Part shown: one piece after another, positions 1 through 8,462 of the stretch | How the letters are laid out: every line of letters starts with the position of its first letter | Position numbering within the stretch: position 1 is the stretch's first letter | Source of the DNA: Rhodobacteraceae bacterium M385 | Lineage (GTDB): Bacteria > Pseudomonadota > Alphaproteobacteria > Rhodobacterales > Rhodobacteraceae | NCBI GenBank assembly: GCA_025141835.1 | Contig: CP081102.1 | Span: 3,286,001-3,350,000, forward strand | Direction of reading: 5' to 3' | DNA length: 64,000 nucleotides | The notes under the pieces: model-generated | The model's database searches: none | Told to the model about the DNA's origin: nothing | Seen by the model: only the letters and a program-made list of their open reading frames with translations | Translations under genes and position numbers: made by a program

Positions 1-1
1 C

Positions 2-964
2 CAGCACGTCTCCATGCCCGTAGCGCTTGCGCCTGTGGGCCTGACGGGGATGCAATCAGCCGACGGAGAGATCAAAGCCGCCCGCGCGGCGGAACGTTTC
101 GGGGTCCCGTTTTGCCTGTCCACCATGTCGATCTGCTCGATCGAGGACGTGGCCGAACACACCAACAAGCCATTCTGGTTTCAGGTCTATACCCTCAAAG
201 ACGATGACTTCATGCGCCGCTTGTTTGATCGCGCGAAGGCCGCGAAATGCTCGGCTCTTGTGATTACCGTCGATCTGCAAATGCTGGGGCAACGCCATAA
301 AGATATCAAAAATGGCCTCTCTGCCCCGCCCAAACTGACCCCCGCGTCCGTGGCCAACATGATGACCAAAATCCCTTGGGGTCTGGAAATGCTCGGCACC
401 CAACGGCGGTTCTTCGGAAATATCGTGGGCCATGCCAAAGGGGTGGATGATCCGAGCTCGCTGACCACGTGGACAGCGCAGGCGTTTGACCAATCCCTCG
501 ATTGGGATCGCATCAAAGAGCTGCGGTCTTGGTGGGATGGTCCGGTGATCCTGAAGGGCATTCTGGACGCCGATGACGCCCGCAAAGCGGTCGAGGTTGG
601 GGCCGACGCTATCACCGTATCCAACCACGGCGGGCGGCAGCTGGATGGCGCCTTGTCGTCGATCCGTATGTTGCCTGAAATTATGGACGCGGTCGGAGAC
701 AAGATCGAAGTACACCTGGATAGCGGCATCCGTTCGGGCCAGGACGTGCTGAAAGCGCTGGCGCTGGGGGCCAAGGGCACCATGATCGGGCGCGCATTTG
801 TCTATGGGTTGGGCGCGCGCGGCGAACAGGGCGTGATGGAAGCGCTCGAGGTTATCCGCAAAGAACTCGATACTTCGATGGGCCTTTGTGGAGAGCGTGA
901 CGTCCACGACCTGGGTCGCCAAAACGTGCTGGTCCCAAAGGGATTTCAAGGCGAATGGGAATGA
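2..964 (+). CDS. lldD: FMN-dependent alpha-hydroxy-acid dehydrogenase (L-lactate dehydrogenase type), 5' end cut off
   Basis: This is the C-terminal ~320 residues of an FMN-dependent alpha-hydroxy-acid oxidase/dehydrogenase, the family that oxidises L-lactate and related 2-hydroxy acids to keto acids. The frame is open to the window edge, so the true start lies outside; the family is usually about 380 residues, so roughly 60 are missing. Visible signatures are SNHGGRQLDGA, carrying the catalytic His and substrate-binding Arg, and DSGIRSGQDVLKALALGA followed by IGRAF, which bind the FMN phosphate. The last 19 bases overlap the convergent MFS gene. Family assignment is firm. L-lactate as substrate is inferred; glycolate or another hydroxy acid is possible. 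Confidence 0.82.
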   Translation, partial: QHVSMPVALAPVGLTGMQSADGEIKAARAAERFGVPFCLSTMSICSIEDVAEHTNKPFWFQVYTLKDDDFMRRLFDRAKAAKCSALVITVDLQMLGQRHKDIKNGLSAPPKLTPASVANMMTKIPWGLEMLGTQRRFFGNIVGHAKGVDDPSSLTTWTAQAFDQSLDWDRIKELRSWWDGPVILKGILDADDARKAVEVGADAITVSNHGGRQLDGALSSIRMLPEIMDAVGDKIEVHLDSGIRSGQDVLKALALGAKGTMIGRAFVYGLGARGEQGVMEALEVIRKELDTSMGLCGERDVHDLGRQNVLVPKGFQGEWE

Positions 965-2091
965 CGCCCGCGTAAATATACGGCGAGGAGCGGCGCGAGG
1001 AGCGCCACCGCCGCGACTGCGGCGAACGCCCACCGCAAACCCACAGCGCCCGAAATAAAGCCCATCAGCGAGGGCGCAAGAACGAAGCCCATGAAGCCGA
1101 TCACGGCGGCGCGGGCCACAGCTGCGGTCCGATGTTCGGGCCGCACCATCCGACCCACAATGGCAAGACCGACGGGCCCCACGGCTGCAATCCCCAAGCC
1201 CATCGCGCCAAAGCCCACGTAAGCCATAAGGGGCGACAGCGCAGCCGCCGCAACCAACGCGCCGACCATCGCCATGCCCGTGCCGATCACGATAATCGCG
1301 TGCTCGCTGAACCGCTCGGTCAGGGCTTGGCCGGAGAACCTGCCTACCGCCATTGTCAGGCCCAGAACGGCCGGGCCAAACGCGCCCTCTGCCGCGCGCC
1401 CGCCCAAGGTGCGCTCAATATGCAGGGCCGACCAGGCCTCTACCGTAGCTTCCACGAAGAAGGCGATCAGCACGATCGCGCCGCATAGAACGACGGTGCC
1501 CCAAGGAAAGCGGTTGGCGCGGCGTGCGGCGTCGTCCACTTGCTCGGCATCCATCCGCAACGGCAAAGCCATGATAACAATGGCAACCGCCACCACGGCG
1601 AAGATCTGTTCCGGGGTAAACCCCGCCTCTCGGGCAAGCCCCGTCAAGATGGCCGAAATCGCATAGGCGACCGAGAACATGGCGTGGTTGGCGTTCATCA
1701 GACTGCGCCCGTGACGCGCCTCCAACTCGGACACGCGGGCGTTCATCACCACGTCCAACAGGCCCGAACAGAACCCCGCCAATACCATCGCCACAAAGAA
1801 CACGAAGGGCGCGCTTGCCCATGCCGGACCAAGGGCCACCGCGGCAAAGATGCACCCCGCCACGGGCATCGCCCAAGGGCCCATCAAACGGTCAAACAAC
1901 GGCGCCAGCCACATCGTAGCCACCAAGCCAAAGGACGTGCCCAACAGGATCAAACCGAACAAAGTGTCATCGGCCCCAATCCCCTCTTTCAGCACCGGAA
2001 CCTGTGCGGCAAAACTGCCCCAGAACAAGCCGACAATCATGAAGGCAACCAAAGGGCGACGGGAAAGCGATAGCGCGGAAAGAACTGACAT
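946..2091 (-). CDS. MFS transporter
   Basis: A major facilitator superfamily permease of about 381 residues with roughly twelve hydrophobic segments. The conserved region between helices is visible as LAPLFDRLMG near the N-terminus and GRFSGQALTERF in the second half, typical of the YbjJ/fucose-permease-like branch. I place the start at ATG 2091 (MSVLSALSLSRRPLVAF). The frame stays open to a TTG at 2142, but the added residues (KSPYCVWRW) are unlike a membrane-protein N-terminus. The substrate cannot be read from sequence. The gene converges on the dehydrogenase upstream with a 19-base overlap and diverges from rplY. Confidence 0.8.
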   Translation of the reverse strand: MSVLSALSLSRRPLVAFMIVGLFWGSFAAQVPVLKEGIGADDTLFGLILLGTSFGLVATMWLAPLFDRLMGPWAMPVAGCIFAAVALGPAWASAPFVFFVAMVLAGFCSGLLDVVMNARVSELEARHGRSLMNANHAMFSVAYAISAILTGLAREAGFTPEQIFAVVAVAIVIMALPLRMDAEQVDDAARRANRFPWGTVVLCGAIVLIAFFVEATVEAWSALHIERTLGGRAAEGAFGPAVLGLTMAVGRFSGQALTERFSEHAIIVIGTGMAMVGALVAAAALSPLMAYVGFGAMGLGIAAVGPVGLAIVGRMVRPEHRTAAVARAAVIGFMGFVLAPSLMGFISGAVGLRWAFAAVAAVALLAPLLAVYLRGRHSHSP

Positions 2092-2227
2092 GGTCGCAAC
2101 CGCTGTCACGGCCCAGCGCCATACGCAATAGGGGCTTTTCAAAACCGCCCCCCTCCCCTATACGCGCGGACTTACGAACCCAGAGCCGACACCCTTGGAG
2201 GCGGCTCATAACTCTAGGAGAATTCCA

Positions 2228-2881
2228 ATGGCTGGTGAGATTCCTGATCTTATCGCTGAGGCACGGACGGGGACAGGCAAGGGGGCCGCTCGTCAAGCAC
2301 GCCGTGATGGTAACGTGCCCGGTATCGTTTACGGTGGCGGCGCAGACCCGCTGGCGATCAACATCCCCTTCAACGTGCTGTTCAAGCGCTTGAAAGATGG
2401 TCGCTTCCTTTCGACCCTGTTCAACCTGAAGGTTGAGGGCCAGGAAGACGTCCGCGTGATCTGCCGCAACGTCCAGCGTGATGTTGTCAAAGACCTGCCC
2501 ACGCACGTTGACTTCATGCGCCTCAAGCGCACCTCGAAGGTAACGCTGTTTATCCCTGTTGAAGTTGTTGGCGAAGCAGAATGCCCCGGCCTCAAAAAGG
2601 GTGGCGTGTTGACCATGGTTCGCCCCGAGGTTGAACTGCGTGTGACTGCTGGCGATATCCCAGAGGCGATCACCATCGACCTCAACGGCCTCGACATCGG
2701 CGACACCGTCACGATCAGCTCGGTTGAGCTGCCCTCCGGCGCGAAAGCCACGATCGACCGTGACTTCGTGATCGCCAACCTGACAGCGCCTTCCGGCCTT
2801 GTGAGCGCCGAGAACGAAGCCGACGATGGTGACACGCCGGCAGCCGACGAAGTGCCTGCGACCGAAGTCAACGAAGACTGA
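2228..2881 (+). CDS. rplY: 50S ribosomal protein L25 / general stress protein Ctc
   Basis: Long-form (Ctc-type) L25 of 217 residues, which binds 5S rRNA in the large ribosomal subunit. The N-terminal 5S-binding domain begins MAGEIPDLIAEARTGTGKGA and the C-terminal TL5 beta domain contains LKKGGVLTMVRPEVELR. The tail is acidic and Ala/Glu-rich, as usual for alphaproteobacterial L25. The start is fixed by AGGAG at 2216-2220, seven bases before ATG 2228. A strong intrinsic terminator follows. In many relatives rplY is followed directly by pth; here three unrelated genes lie between them. Confidence 0.95.
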   Translation: MAGEIPDLIAEARTGTGKGAARQARRDGNVPGIVYGGGADPLAINIPFNVLFKRLKDGRFLSTLFNLKVEGQEDVRVICRNVQRDVVKDLPTHVDFMRLKRTSKVTLFIPVEVVGEAECPGLKKGGVLTMVRPEVELRVTAGDIPEAITIDLNGLDIGDTVTISSVELPSGAKATIDRDFVIANLTAPSGLVSAENEADDGDTPAADEVPATEVNED

Positions 2882-2903
2882 GCGCCAGCCTCGCCGAAGA
2901 TTT

Positions 2904-2938
2904 GACGCCGTCCGGGATGCCGGGCGGCGTTTTTTTTT
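2904..2938 (+). terminator. Rho-independent terminator of rplY
   Basis: An 11-bp stem (2905-2915 with 2920-2930, one G-U pair) closed by a four-base loop is followed by an uninterrupted run of T to 2938. It lies 24 bases after the rplY stop and 27 bases before the next start, so it separates rplY from the agmatine-deiminase-like gene. Confidence 0.93.
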
Positions 2939-2964
2939 GAACGAGTGCAGATTCGGAGCAGGCA

Positions 2965-4041
2965 ATGCAGATAACGCGTCGGAAAACCCTGGAAACTGCC
3001 TTGAGCCTATTGGGGGCCGGGATGATGGCTAAACGTCTGGGCGCGCAAACGCCGCGCTGGCACCTGCCCGCCGAGGAAGCCCGCCACGACGCTACTTTCA
3101 TGCAATGGCCTGTCAGCCGCGAAGTCCATCCCGACGGCATCTTCCTCGACATGCTGCAAGACGCTATCGCCGAGTTGGCCAACACGATTGCTGAGTTTGA
3201 ACCGGTGATCATGTTGATGCCCGCCGATGCCATGACCGCCGCCGCCCATAAACTGTCACGCAATGTGGAGGTCTGGGACATCCCCACCGATGACCTCTGG
3301 GCGCGCGACTCCGGCCCCGTGTTTCTGACCGACGGCGCAGGCAATCGCGCCGTCACCGGGTTCAACTTCAACGGCTGGGGCGGCAAGCAAACCCACGCCC
3401 ATGACAGTCTGATAGCGCAGCGCGTGGCTGAAAGGATGGGCCTGCCCTTCTTGCCTTCCTCCATCGTCGGAGAGGCCGGCGGCCTGGAGCACGATGGCGC
3501 AGGCTTGGTCATCGCGCACGAAAGCTCCTGGGTGAATGATAACCGCAACCCCGGCCTGTCCCGTGATGCCGTGGCGGCGGCGATTTTGACCACCGTCGGC
3601 GCGGATCGAATGATCTGGGCACCGGGCGTCGCGGGGCTCGACATAACCGACTATCACATCGACGCTCTCGCCCGCTTTGTCGCTCCCGGCCACGGATTGA
3701 TCCAACTCCCCGATGCGCCTGACCCGGACGACCCCTTCGCGCTTGCTGCCTTCCAGACCCGCGATATTCTGGAGGGCGCAGGCTTGCGTCTCACTGTGAT
3801 CGAAGACGCCTGGGCTACTCGCGTGACTTCTGACGACTTCGTCGCGTCCTATGTGAATTACTACATCTGCAACGGTGCCATCATTGCCGCCCAGTTCGGG
3901 GACAGACGGACCGACCGCTCTGCGCGCCGGACGCTACAGCAGCTCTACCCGGATCGAGAGATCGTGATGCTCAACGTGGACCCTATCGGAGAGGTCGGCG
4001 GCGGTATCCATTGCGCCACCCAACAACTACCCTCGGTCTAG
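2965..4041 (+). CDS. Agmatine deiminase family protein (PAD_porph fold) with a predicted Tat-like signal
   Basis: A 358-residue member of the agmatine deiminase / Porphyromonas-type peptidylarginine deiminase family, which hydrolyses guanidino groups to ureido groups plus ammonia. Family marks are FMQWP near the N-terminus, ARDSGPVF, NFNGWGGK and the C-terminal GGGIHCATQQ with the catalytic Cys at about residue 350. The N-terminus carries twin arginines at residues 5-6 (ITRRKTLE), then a hydrophobic stretch ending near AQT. This predicts Tat export, which is unusual because classical AguA is cytoplasmic. The start is ATG 2965. Substrate is uncertain: agmatine or peptidyl-arginine. Confidence 0.85.
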   Translation: MQITRRKTLETALSLLGAGMMAKRLGAQTPRWHLPAEEARHDATFMQWPVSREVHPDGIFLDMLQDAIAELANTIAEFEPVIMLMPADAMTAAAHKLSRNVEVWDIPTDDLWARDSGPVFLTDGAGNRAVTGFNFNGWGGKQTHAHDSLIAQRVAERMGLPFLPSSIVGEAGGLEHDGAGLVIAHESSWVNDNRNPGLSRDAVAAAILTTVGADRMIWAPGVAGLDITDYHIDALARFVAPGHGLIQLPDAPDPDDPFALAAFQTRDILEGAGLRLTVIEDAWATRVTSDDFVASYVNYYICNGAIIAAQFGDRRTDRSARRTLQQLYPDREIVMLNVDPIGEVGGGIHCATQQLPSV

Positions 4042-4114
4042 TTCCGCATCATCCGGGTCGCGCGGCACACCCGCCTGCGGCACAACTCTCGTGTCTTATC
4101 ACAGGAGCTTCCCC

Positions 4115-4585
4115 ATGACCTACCGTATCACCGGATTGCCCGCCGCCCCCTTCGCCCCCCTCTTTGGCCTATCGGACAAGGACCTCAAAGCCCACGGCGC
4201 CGAGCGCGTCATCGCCGATGCGCCCAACAGCTACCCTGACCGTATCACCATGCGTGACGCTAAAGTGGGCGACAGCCTTCTGCTGCTCAACCACCAACAC
4301 CAACCCGCCAACTCGCCCTACCGATCCAGCCACGCCATCTTCGTTCTCGAAGGCGCGACCGAGACCTACACAGCCACCAATGAAATCCCCGAAGTTATGG
4401 CCCATCGGCTCCTGTCATTGCGCGGTTTCAATTCCGCCGACAAAATCGAGGACGGGCGCGTCGTTCCCGGCGCCGAGGCAGACGCCGCAATCCGCGACAT
4501 GCTCTCCAACGAGAAGATCCGTTACATCCATGCCCACAACGCCGGCCACGGATGTTACTCAGGGCTGATCACGCGCGACGCGTAA
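4115..4585 (+). CDS. DUF1203 family protein
   Basis: A 156-residue soluble protein matching the DUF1203 pattern, with MTYRITGLPAAPFAPLFGLS at the start, YPDRITMRDAKVGDSLLLLN in the middle and IHAHNAGHGCYSGLI near the end. No biochemical function is established for the family. The start ATG 4115 has AGGAGC six bases upstream; a longer reading from 4091 adds residues without family similarity. It follows the deiminase-like gene at a 73-base distance and may be cotranscribed with it. It converges with the methyltransferase gene to its right. Confidence 0.78.
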   Translation: MTYRITGLPAAPFAPLFGLSDKDLKAHGAERVIADAPNSYPDRITMRDAKVGDSLLLLNHQHQPANSPYRSSHAIFVLEGATETYTATNEIPEVMAHRLLSLRGFNSADKIEDGRVVPGAEADAAIRDMLSNEKIRYIHAHNAGHGCYSGLITRDA

Positions 4586-4599
4586 AATCAACGCGCCCG

Positions 4600-4630
4600 C
4601 TCCTTCATCTTGGCAAATACAACTCAATCC
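4600..4630 (-). repeat. Dispersed 31-bp intergenic element, copy A
   Basis: On the minus strand this 31-base segment is identical at every position to 60228-60258 (+). A 27/31 version lies at 34110-34140 (-), and its 3' half recurs at 60476-60500 (-). It sits about 42 bases downstream of the stop of the FkbM-type gene, in that gene's orientation. The 3' end is purine-rich (GATGAAGGAG), resembling a ribosome-binding site, but no minus-strand gene follows here. Confidence 0.75.
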
Positions 4631-4671
4631 GACGGCAAGCCTCACGCACAAACCCTCAATACGGCAGCGCT

Positions 4672-5385
4672 TCAGCTCCCCTCGCCCCAAACCTTTCGGA
4701 ACCCAAGGATTTTACCCCGCGACGTGACCGGATCATACGTCATGTCCATGGCGCTCATCCGGTCGATGATCTTCTTGATGACCGCCGCCTCGTATTGCTT
4801 GGGATGAATCTCCATCACGCAGAACCTCAGCGGGCACTTCCAAGGCCTGTCAAAATAGCCGGCCTCAGCCCCTTCCACGTCCATCAAAACTACATGGGGG
4901 CGATGGGCCCGGATCAGCTCGTGGAACCCGATCAGCGGCACCTCCACTTGCCTCCCGCCCTTGGCCCCAAGCCGTGACCCGGTAAAGCCGCCCGCGATGT
5001 GGAAACTCGCCGTCGCCCCCTCCGCGGCATGGCCCACAACCGCCCCATGCATCAGGCTCACCTCTTCCACACCATTGCGGGCATGGTTGGCGCGGATCAC
5101 CGGCAACAAATCCGGGTTCGCCTCCACTGACAACACGTTTTCCGGCTCGGTCTTCTTGGCTGCCAATGTACCGATATAGCCAAGCCCCGCCCCCAATTCG
5201 AGCACCCGAAACCCGGGGCGCACGCAGCGATCCACCGAGCGTGCCTCGTCGCCCTCATAGCTGCCGTCAGCCAGTTTTTCGATAATCGCCTCAGTGGCCA
5301 AACCTTCCGGCAGGCCAAGGTCCACGCCATTCAGGCGATAAATTGCATCCGCTTGGGCGTTATGGGGTAGGGTCATCTCTGTCAT
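4672..5385 (-). CDS. FkbM family SAM-dependent methyltransferase
   Basis: A 237-residue class I methyltransferase of the FkbM type. The SAM-binding glycine motif is VLELGAGLGYIG near residue 70, followed by the acidic strand SVEANP and the FkbM-type VVLMDVEGAE near residue 180. The gene probably starts at ATG 5385 (MTEMTLPHN). A second ATG at 5376 is also possible, and the open frame to 5478 adds an atypical basic segment. FkbM enzymes methylate hydroxyl groups on polyketides, sugars or lipids; the substrate here is unknown. It converges with the DUF1203 gene and diverges from pth. Confidence 0.8.
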   Translation of the reverse strand: MTEMTLPHNAQADAIYRLNGVDLGLPEGLATEAIIEKLADGSYEGDEARSVDRCVRPGFRVLELGAGLGYIGTLAAKKTEPENVLSVEANPDLLPVIRANHARNGVEEVSLMHGAVVGHAAEGATASFHIAGGFTGSRLGAKGGRQVEVPLIGFHELIRAHRPHVVLMDVEGAEAGYFDRPWKCPLRFCVMEIHPKQYEAAVIKKIIDRMSAMDMTYDPVTSRGKILGFRKVWGEGS

Positions 5386-5583
5386 ACTCTGCGCGCTAAC
5401 CGGGGATTTAGGCAGTAATAGGGCGCGATAGGCCCCGTGGATAGGCCCGCGATCCCCCCGAGTGCATTGCCGCCACACTTAGCGCCAGCGCAAGCCGCGC
5501 CTCCAATTTGCCCGTCGTGCCCCTTGCCTTGGCAATCGCACCCCCAAGCCATATCAAATGAAAAGCATCATATGAGGCCAGTC

Positions 5584-6273
5584 ATGCAACTTTGGGTCGG
5601 TCTGGGAAATCCGGGCGCGAAATACGCGGGCAACCGCCACAATATCGGCTGGATGGCCGTGGACCGGATCGCCGAGGATCACGGCTTTGCCCCTTGGCGC
5701 GGCAAGTTTCAGGGCAAAGTGACCGAAGGCGTCATTGGCGGCGAGAAGGTGCTGCTGCTCAAGCCCGAAACCTTCATGAACCTCTCTGGCCAATCGGTGG
5801 GCGAGGCGATGCGTTTCTACAAACTCGACAGCACCGATGTTACTGTCTGGCATGACGAGCTGGACCTCGCCCCCGCCAAAGTCCGCGTCAAGGCGGGCGG
5901 CGGCCACGCGGGCCACAACGGGTTGCGCTCCATCCACCAACATATCGGACCGCATTACGACCGGGTCCGGCTTGGCGTAGGGCACCCCGGCCACAAGGAC
6001 CGGGTGGCGGGCTATGTGCTCAGCGATTTCGCCAAGGCTGATTCAGAGTGGCTGGACGACGTGCTCCGTGGCCTTTCCGACGGTGCGCCGCAGCTGGCCA
6101 AAGGCGATGGCGGCAAATTCCTCAACGCGATCGCCTTGCGCACCGCCCCGCCCCGCTCCTCCACCTCAAAACCCAAAGCCCCAAACCGCCGCGAGGAAGC
6201 CGCCCCCGCGGCTGAGGAGCCGTCTGAAGACCCGCGCAGCGCCCTGCAAAAGCTGGCCGACAAGTTCCGCTAA
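5584..6273 (+). CDS. pth: Peptidyl-tRNA hydrolase
   Basis: Cleaves peptidyl-tRNA released from stalled ribosomes, recycling tRNA in the cytoplasm. The 229-residue product begins MQLWVGLGNPGAKYAGNRHN, containing the conserved Asn and catalytic His, and continues with KPETFMNLSGQSV, the Asp motif in WHDELDL, and GGGHAGHNGLRSI. The C-terminal ~45 residues form a Pro/Ala/Glu-rich tail beyond the ~185-residue core, common in Rhodobacterales. ATG 5584 is chosen because GAGG lies five bases upstream; ATG 5572 (MRPVMQ) is an alternative. DUF2237 follows 17 bases later, probably in the same transcript. Confidence 0.95.
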   Translation: MQLWVGLGNPGAKYAGNRHNIGWMAVDRIAEDHGFAPWRGKFQGKVTEGVIGGEKVLLLKPETFMNLSGQSVGEAMRFYKLDSTDVTVWHDELDLAPAKVRVKAGGGHAGHNGLRSIHQHIGPHYDRVRLGVGHPGHKDRVAGYVLSDFAKADSEWLDDVLRGLSDGAPQLAKGDGGKFLNAIALRTAPPRSSTSKPKAPNRREEAAPAAEEPSEDPRSALQKLADKFR

Positions 6274-6290
6274 CCCTAAAGGACGCCGCC

Positions 6291-6668
6291 ATGGCCTTGC
6301 CCAAAGACCCTTCCCTGAACGTCTACGGCGAAACCCTCGCCTCCTGCTCGACCGAGCCGTTGACCGGATACTTTCGCAACGGCGCCTGCGATACCTGCGC
6401 CGAAGATACTGGCTCTCATACGGTCTGCGCCGTCATGACCGCTGAATTCTTGGCCTACTCCAAATATGTCGGAAACGATCTCTCCACCCCGCGCCCCGAG
6501 TTCGGGTTTGCGGGCCTCAAGCCCGGCGATGGCTGGTGCCTCTGCGCCAGTCGCTGGATGCAGGCGGCCGAAGAACATGCCGCGCCCTTGGTCAACCTCT
6601 CGGCCACCCACAGGCGCGCACTCGAAATTATTCCTCTGGAACTGTTGGAGGCGAATGCCGCACCCTAA
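6291..6668 (+). CDS. DUF2237 family protein
   Basis: A 125-residue conserved protein of the DUF2237 family. It shows the family pattern NVYGETLASCSTEPLTGYFR, several conserved Cys (CDTCAEDTG, HTVCA), the block GNDLSTPRPEFGFAGLKPGD and WCLCASRW. The spread Cys residues suggest metal binding or redox sensitivity, but no function is known. ATG 6291 lies 17 bases after the pth stop with AAGGA upstream. The last 41 bases overlap the convergent membrane-protein gene on the other strand, which is a large but plausible tail-to-tail overlap. Confidence 0.85.
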   Translation: MALPKDPSLNVYGETLASCSTEPLTGYFRNGACDTCAEDTGSHTVCAVMTAEFLAYSKYVGNDLSTPRPEFGFAGLKPGDGWCLCASRWMQAAEEHAAPLVNLSATHRRALEIIPLELLEANAAP

Positions 6669-7014
6669 AGGACCGCCGCCACAGCCACCAAAGTGCTGCC
6701 GTAAACAACATCAGCGCCACCAGCGCCGTCTCTCCCGGCGTTGTCAGGCCAAGCACAATGCTTGCAACAACTATCGCCAGAACAACGGCCAGCATCAGCG
6801 CCACGATCCATTTCGAAACCACCGCGCCCGCCTGCCGTAACATCGCCGCGCCGCAGGCGCTGCCCGAAATCAGAAACACCGGCACAGCGAATACTGCCTG
6901 CATCAAGGCGTCAGGGGGCAGCAGAAAAGCGGCCGCCACAAGGCTGACGACAAAACACACCATCACCGCCAAGCCCGCGAGCAGCACCCAGACAATCGCC
7001 TTGGGGTTGGTCAC
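6628..7014 (-). CDS. Small integral membrane protein coupled to trpB
   Basis: A 128-residue protein with about four hydrophobic segments (for example AIVWVLLAGLAVMVCFVVSL and IVALMLAVVLAIVVASIVLG) and a basic C-terminal tail WWLWRRSFRVRH. I do not recognise a named family. The start is read as GTG 7014, whose GTGA overlaps the trpB stop TGA, a typical arrangement for translational coupling. An open frame extends to 7083 inside trpB, but the added residues are soluble and basic. Its role is unknown; position suggests expression at the end of the trpF-trpB transcript. Confidence 0.6.
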   Translation of the reverse strand: MTNPKAIVWVLLAGLAVMVCFVVSLVAAAFLLPPDALMQAVFAVPVFLISGSACGAAMLRQAGAVVSKWIVALMLAVVLAIVVASIVLGLTTPGETALVALMLFTAALWWLWRRSFRVRHSPPTVPEE

Positions 7015-8243
7015 GCGATCTCGCTCATGTTCCAGCCAAGGGCGCGTGCCACGGTGAAGATATCCTTGTCGCCGCGCCCGCACATGTTCATGCAGATCAA
7101 GTGATCCTTGGGCAAATCACCCGCGATCTTGGCCACATGGGCAAGCGCGTGGGATGGCTCAAGCGCCGGAATGATACCCTCGGTCTCACACGACAGCTGG
7201 AACGCCTCCAGCGCCTCCTTGTCCGTGATCGAGACATATTGCGCCCGACCGATCTCGTGCAGCCATGCGTGTTCCGGCCCGATACCGGGGTAATCGAGCC
7301 CAGCGCTGATGGAATGCCCCTCAAGGATCTGCCCATCGTCATCTTGCAGCAGATAGGTCCGGTTCCCGTGCAACACACCGGGGCGCCCTCCGGTCAGAGA
7401 CGCGCAATGCTCCATCTTCTGATCGACGCCGTGGCCCCCGGCCTCGACCCCGATAATATTCACGTCCTTGTCGTCAAGGAACGGGAAGAACAGCCCCATC
7501 GCGTTGGAGCCTCCGCCAATCGCCGCAATCAGCGTATCGGGCAAACGCCCCTCGGCGGCCATCATCTGTTCCTTGGCTTCCTTGCCGATAATGGCTTGGA
7601 AATCGCGGACCATCGCGGGGTAGGGATGCGGGCCCGCGACCGTGCCGATGCAGTAGAATGTATCGCGCACATTGGTGACCCAATCGCGCAACGCATCGTT
7701 CATGGCGTCCTTCAACGTGCCGCGCCCGCTGGTTACTGGCACAACTTCCGCGCCCAACAACTTCATACGGAACACGTTCGGGGCCTGACGTTCCACGTCG
7801 GTGGCCCCCATATAGACCACGCACTTCAGCCCAAACTTGGCGCAAACTGTCGCCGTCGCCACCCCGTGCTGGCCCGCGCCGGTCTCTGCGATGATCCGCG
7901 TCTTGCCCATGCGCCGCGCCAGAATGATCTGACCCAGCACGTTGTTGATCTTATGAGCGCCCGTGTGGTTCAACTCATCGCGCTTGAGGTAAATCTTCGC
8001 GCCGCCCAACCGTTCCGTCAGCCGCTCCGCGTAATACAGGGGCGAGGGGCGACCCACGTAATGGGTCCACAGATCGTGCATCTCAGCCCAAAAACTGTCG
8101 TCGGTCTTGGCGAATTCGTACTGCTTCTCCAGCTCAAGGATCAGCGGCATCAGCGTCTCGGACACAAACCGCCCGCCGAAATCCCCAAACCGGCCCTTCT
8201 CGTCAGGGCCCGTCATAAAGCTGTTCAAAATGTCATCCGGCAT
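7011..8243 (-). CDS. trpB: Tryptophan synthase beta chain
   Basis: Catalyses the PLP-dependent condensation of indole with serine as the beta subunit of the alpha2-beta2 tryptophan synthase complex. At 410 residues it has normal length. The PLP-lysine segment HTGAHKINNVLGQ lies near residue 98, the substrate loop is ETGAGQHGVA, and the phosphate-binding glycine stretch is GGGSNAMG near residue 245. ATG 8243 is preceded by GGAG. The gene follows trpF across a 219-base spacer rich in hairpins, which is unusually long for these two genes. trpA is not in the window. Confidence 0.97.
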   Translation of the reverse strand: MPDDILNSFMTGPDEKGRFGDFGGRFVSETLMPLILELEKQYEFAKTDDSFWAEMHDLWTHYVGRPSPLYYAERLTERLGGAKIYLKRDELNHTGAHKINNVLGQIILARRMGKTRIIAETGAGQHGVATATVCAKFGLKCVVYMGATDVERQAPNVFRMKLLGAEVVPVTSGRGTLKDAMNDALRDWVTNVRDTFYCIGTVAGPHPYPAMVRDFQAIIGKEAKEQMMAAEGRLPDTLIAAIGGGSNAMGLFFPFLDDKDVNIIGVEAGGHGVDQKMEHCASLTGGRPGVLHGNRTYLLQDDDGQILEGHSISAGLDYPGIGPEHAWLHEIGRAQYVSITDKEALEAFQLSCETEGIIPALEPSHALAHVAKIAGDLPKDHLICMNMCGRGDKDIFTVARALGWNMSEIA

Positions 8244-8462
8244 ATCGCGTCTCCATATCCTTGGGCACGCCCTGCCCTTCCTTGTTCTTTAAATATCCTG
8301 GGGGGCCAGGGGGGCAAGCCCCCCTGAGAGAAACTTGGGCCTTGGGGGGCAAGCGCCCCCGAAAGAAACTTGGGCCACGGGAAGCCCGCATCTCCGGCAG
8401 AATCTTGGGGGTCTGGGGGCTTGCCCCCAGCCGGTCGGCGCGCGAAGCGCGGCGAAACACCT
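8244..8462 (-). repeat. Hairpin-rich, internally repeated trpF-trpB spacer
   Basis: The 219-base spacer holds two imperfect tandem units of about 35 bases (8307-8341 and 8342-8377). Each has a GGGGGGCAAGCCCCCC-like hairpin followed by a GAAACTTGGGCC tail. A third perfect hairpin lies at 8413-8430. At the trpB-proximal end (8271-8307) is a diverged relative of the dispersed intergenic element, with TATTT followed by AAGGAAGG in the minus-strand sense. The structures may tune trpB expression, but none has a proper T-tract on the minus strand. Confidence 0.7.

Noticed and set aside
7101..8327. A 408-codon open frame opposite trpB
   Set aside because: Antisense shadow. trpB is unmistakable on the minus strand.
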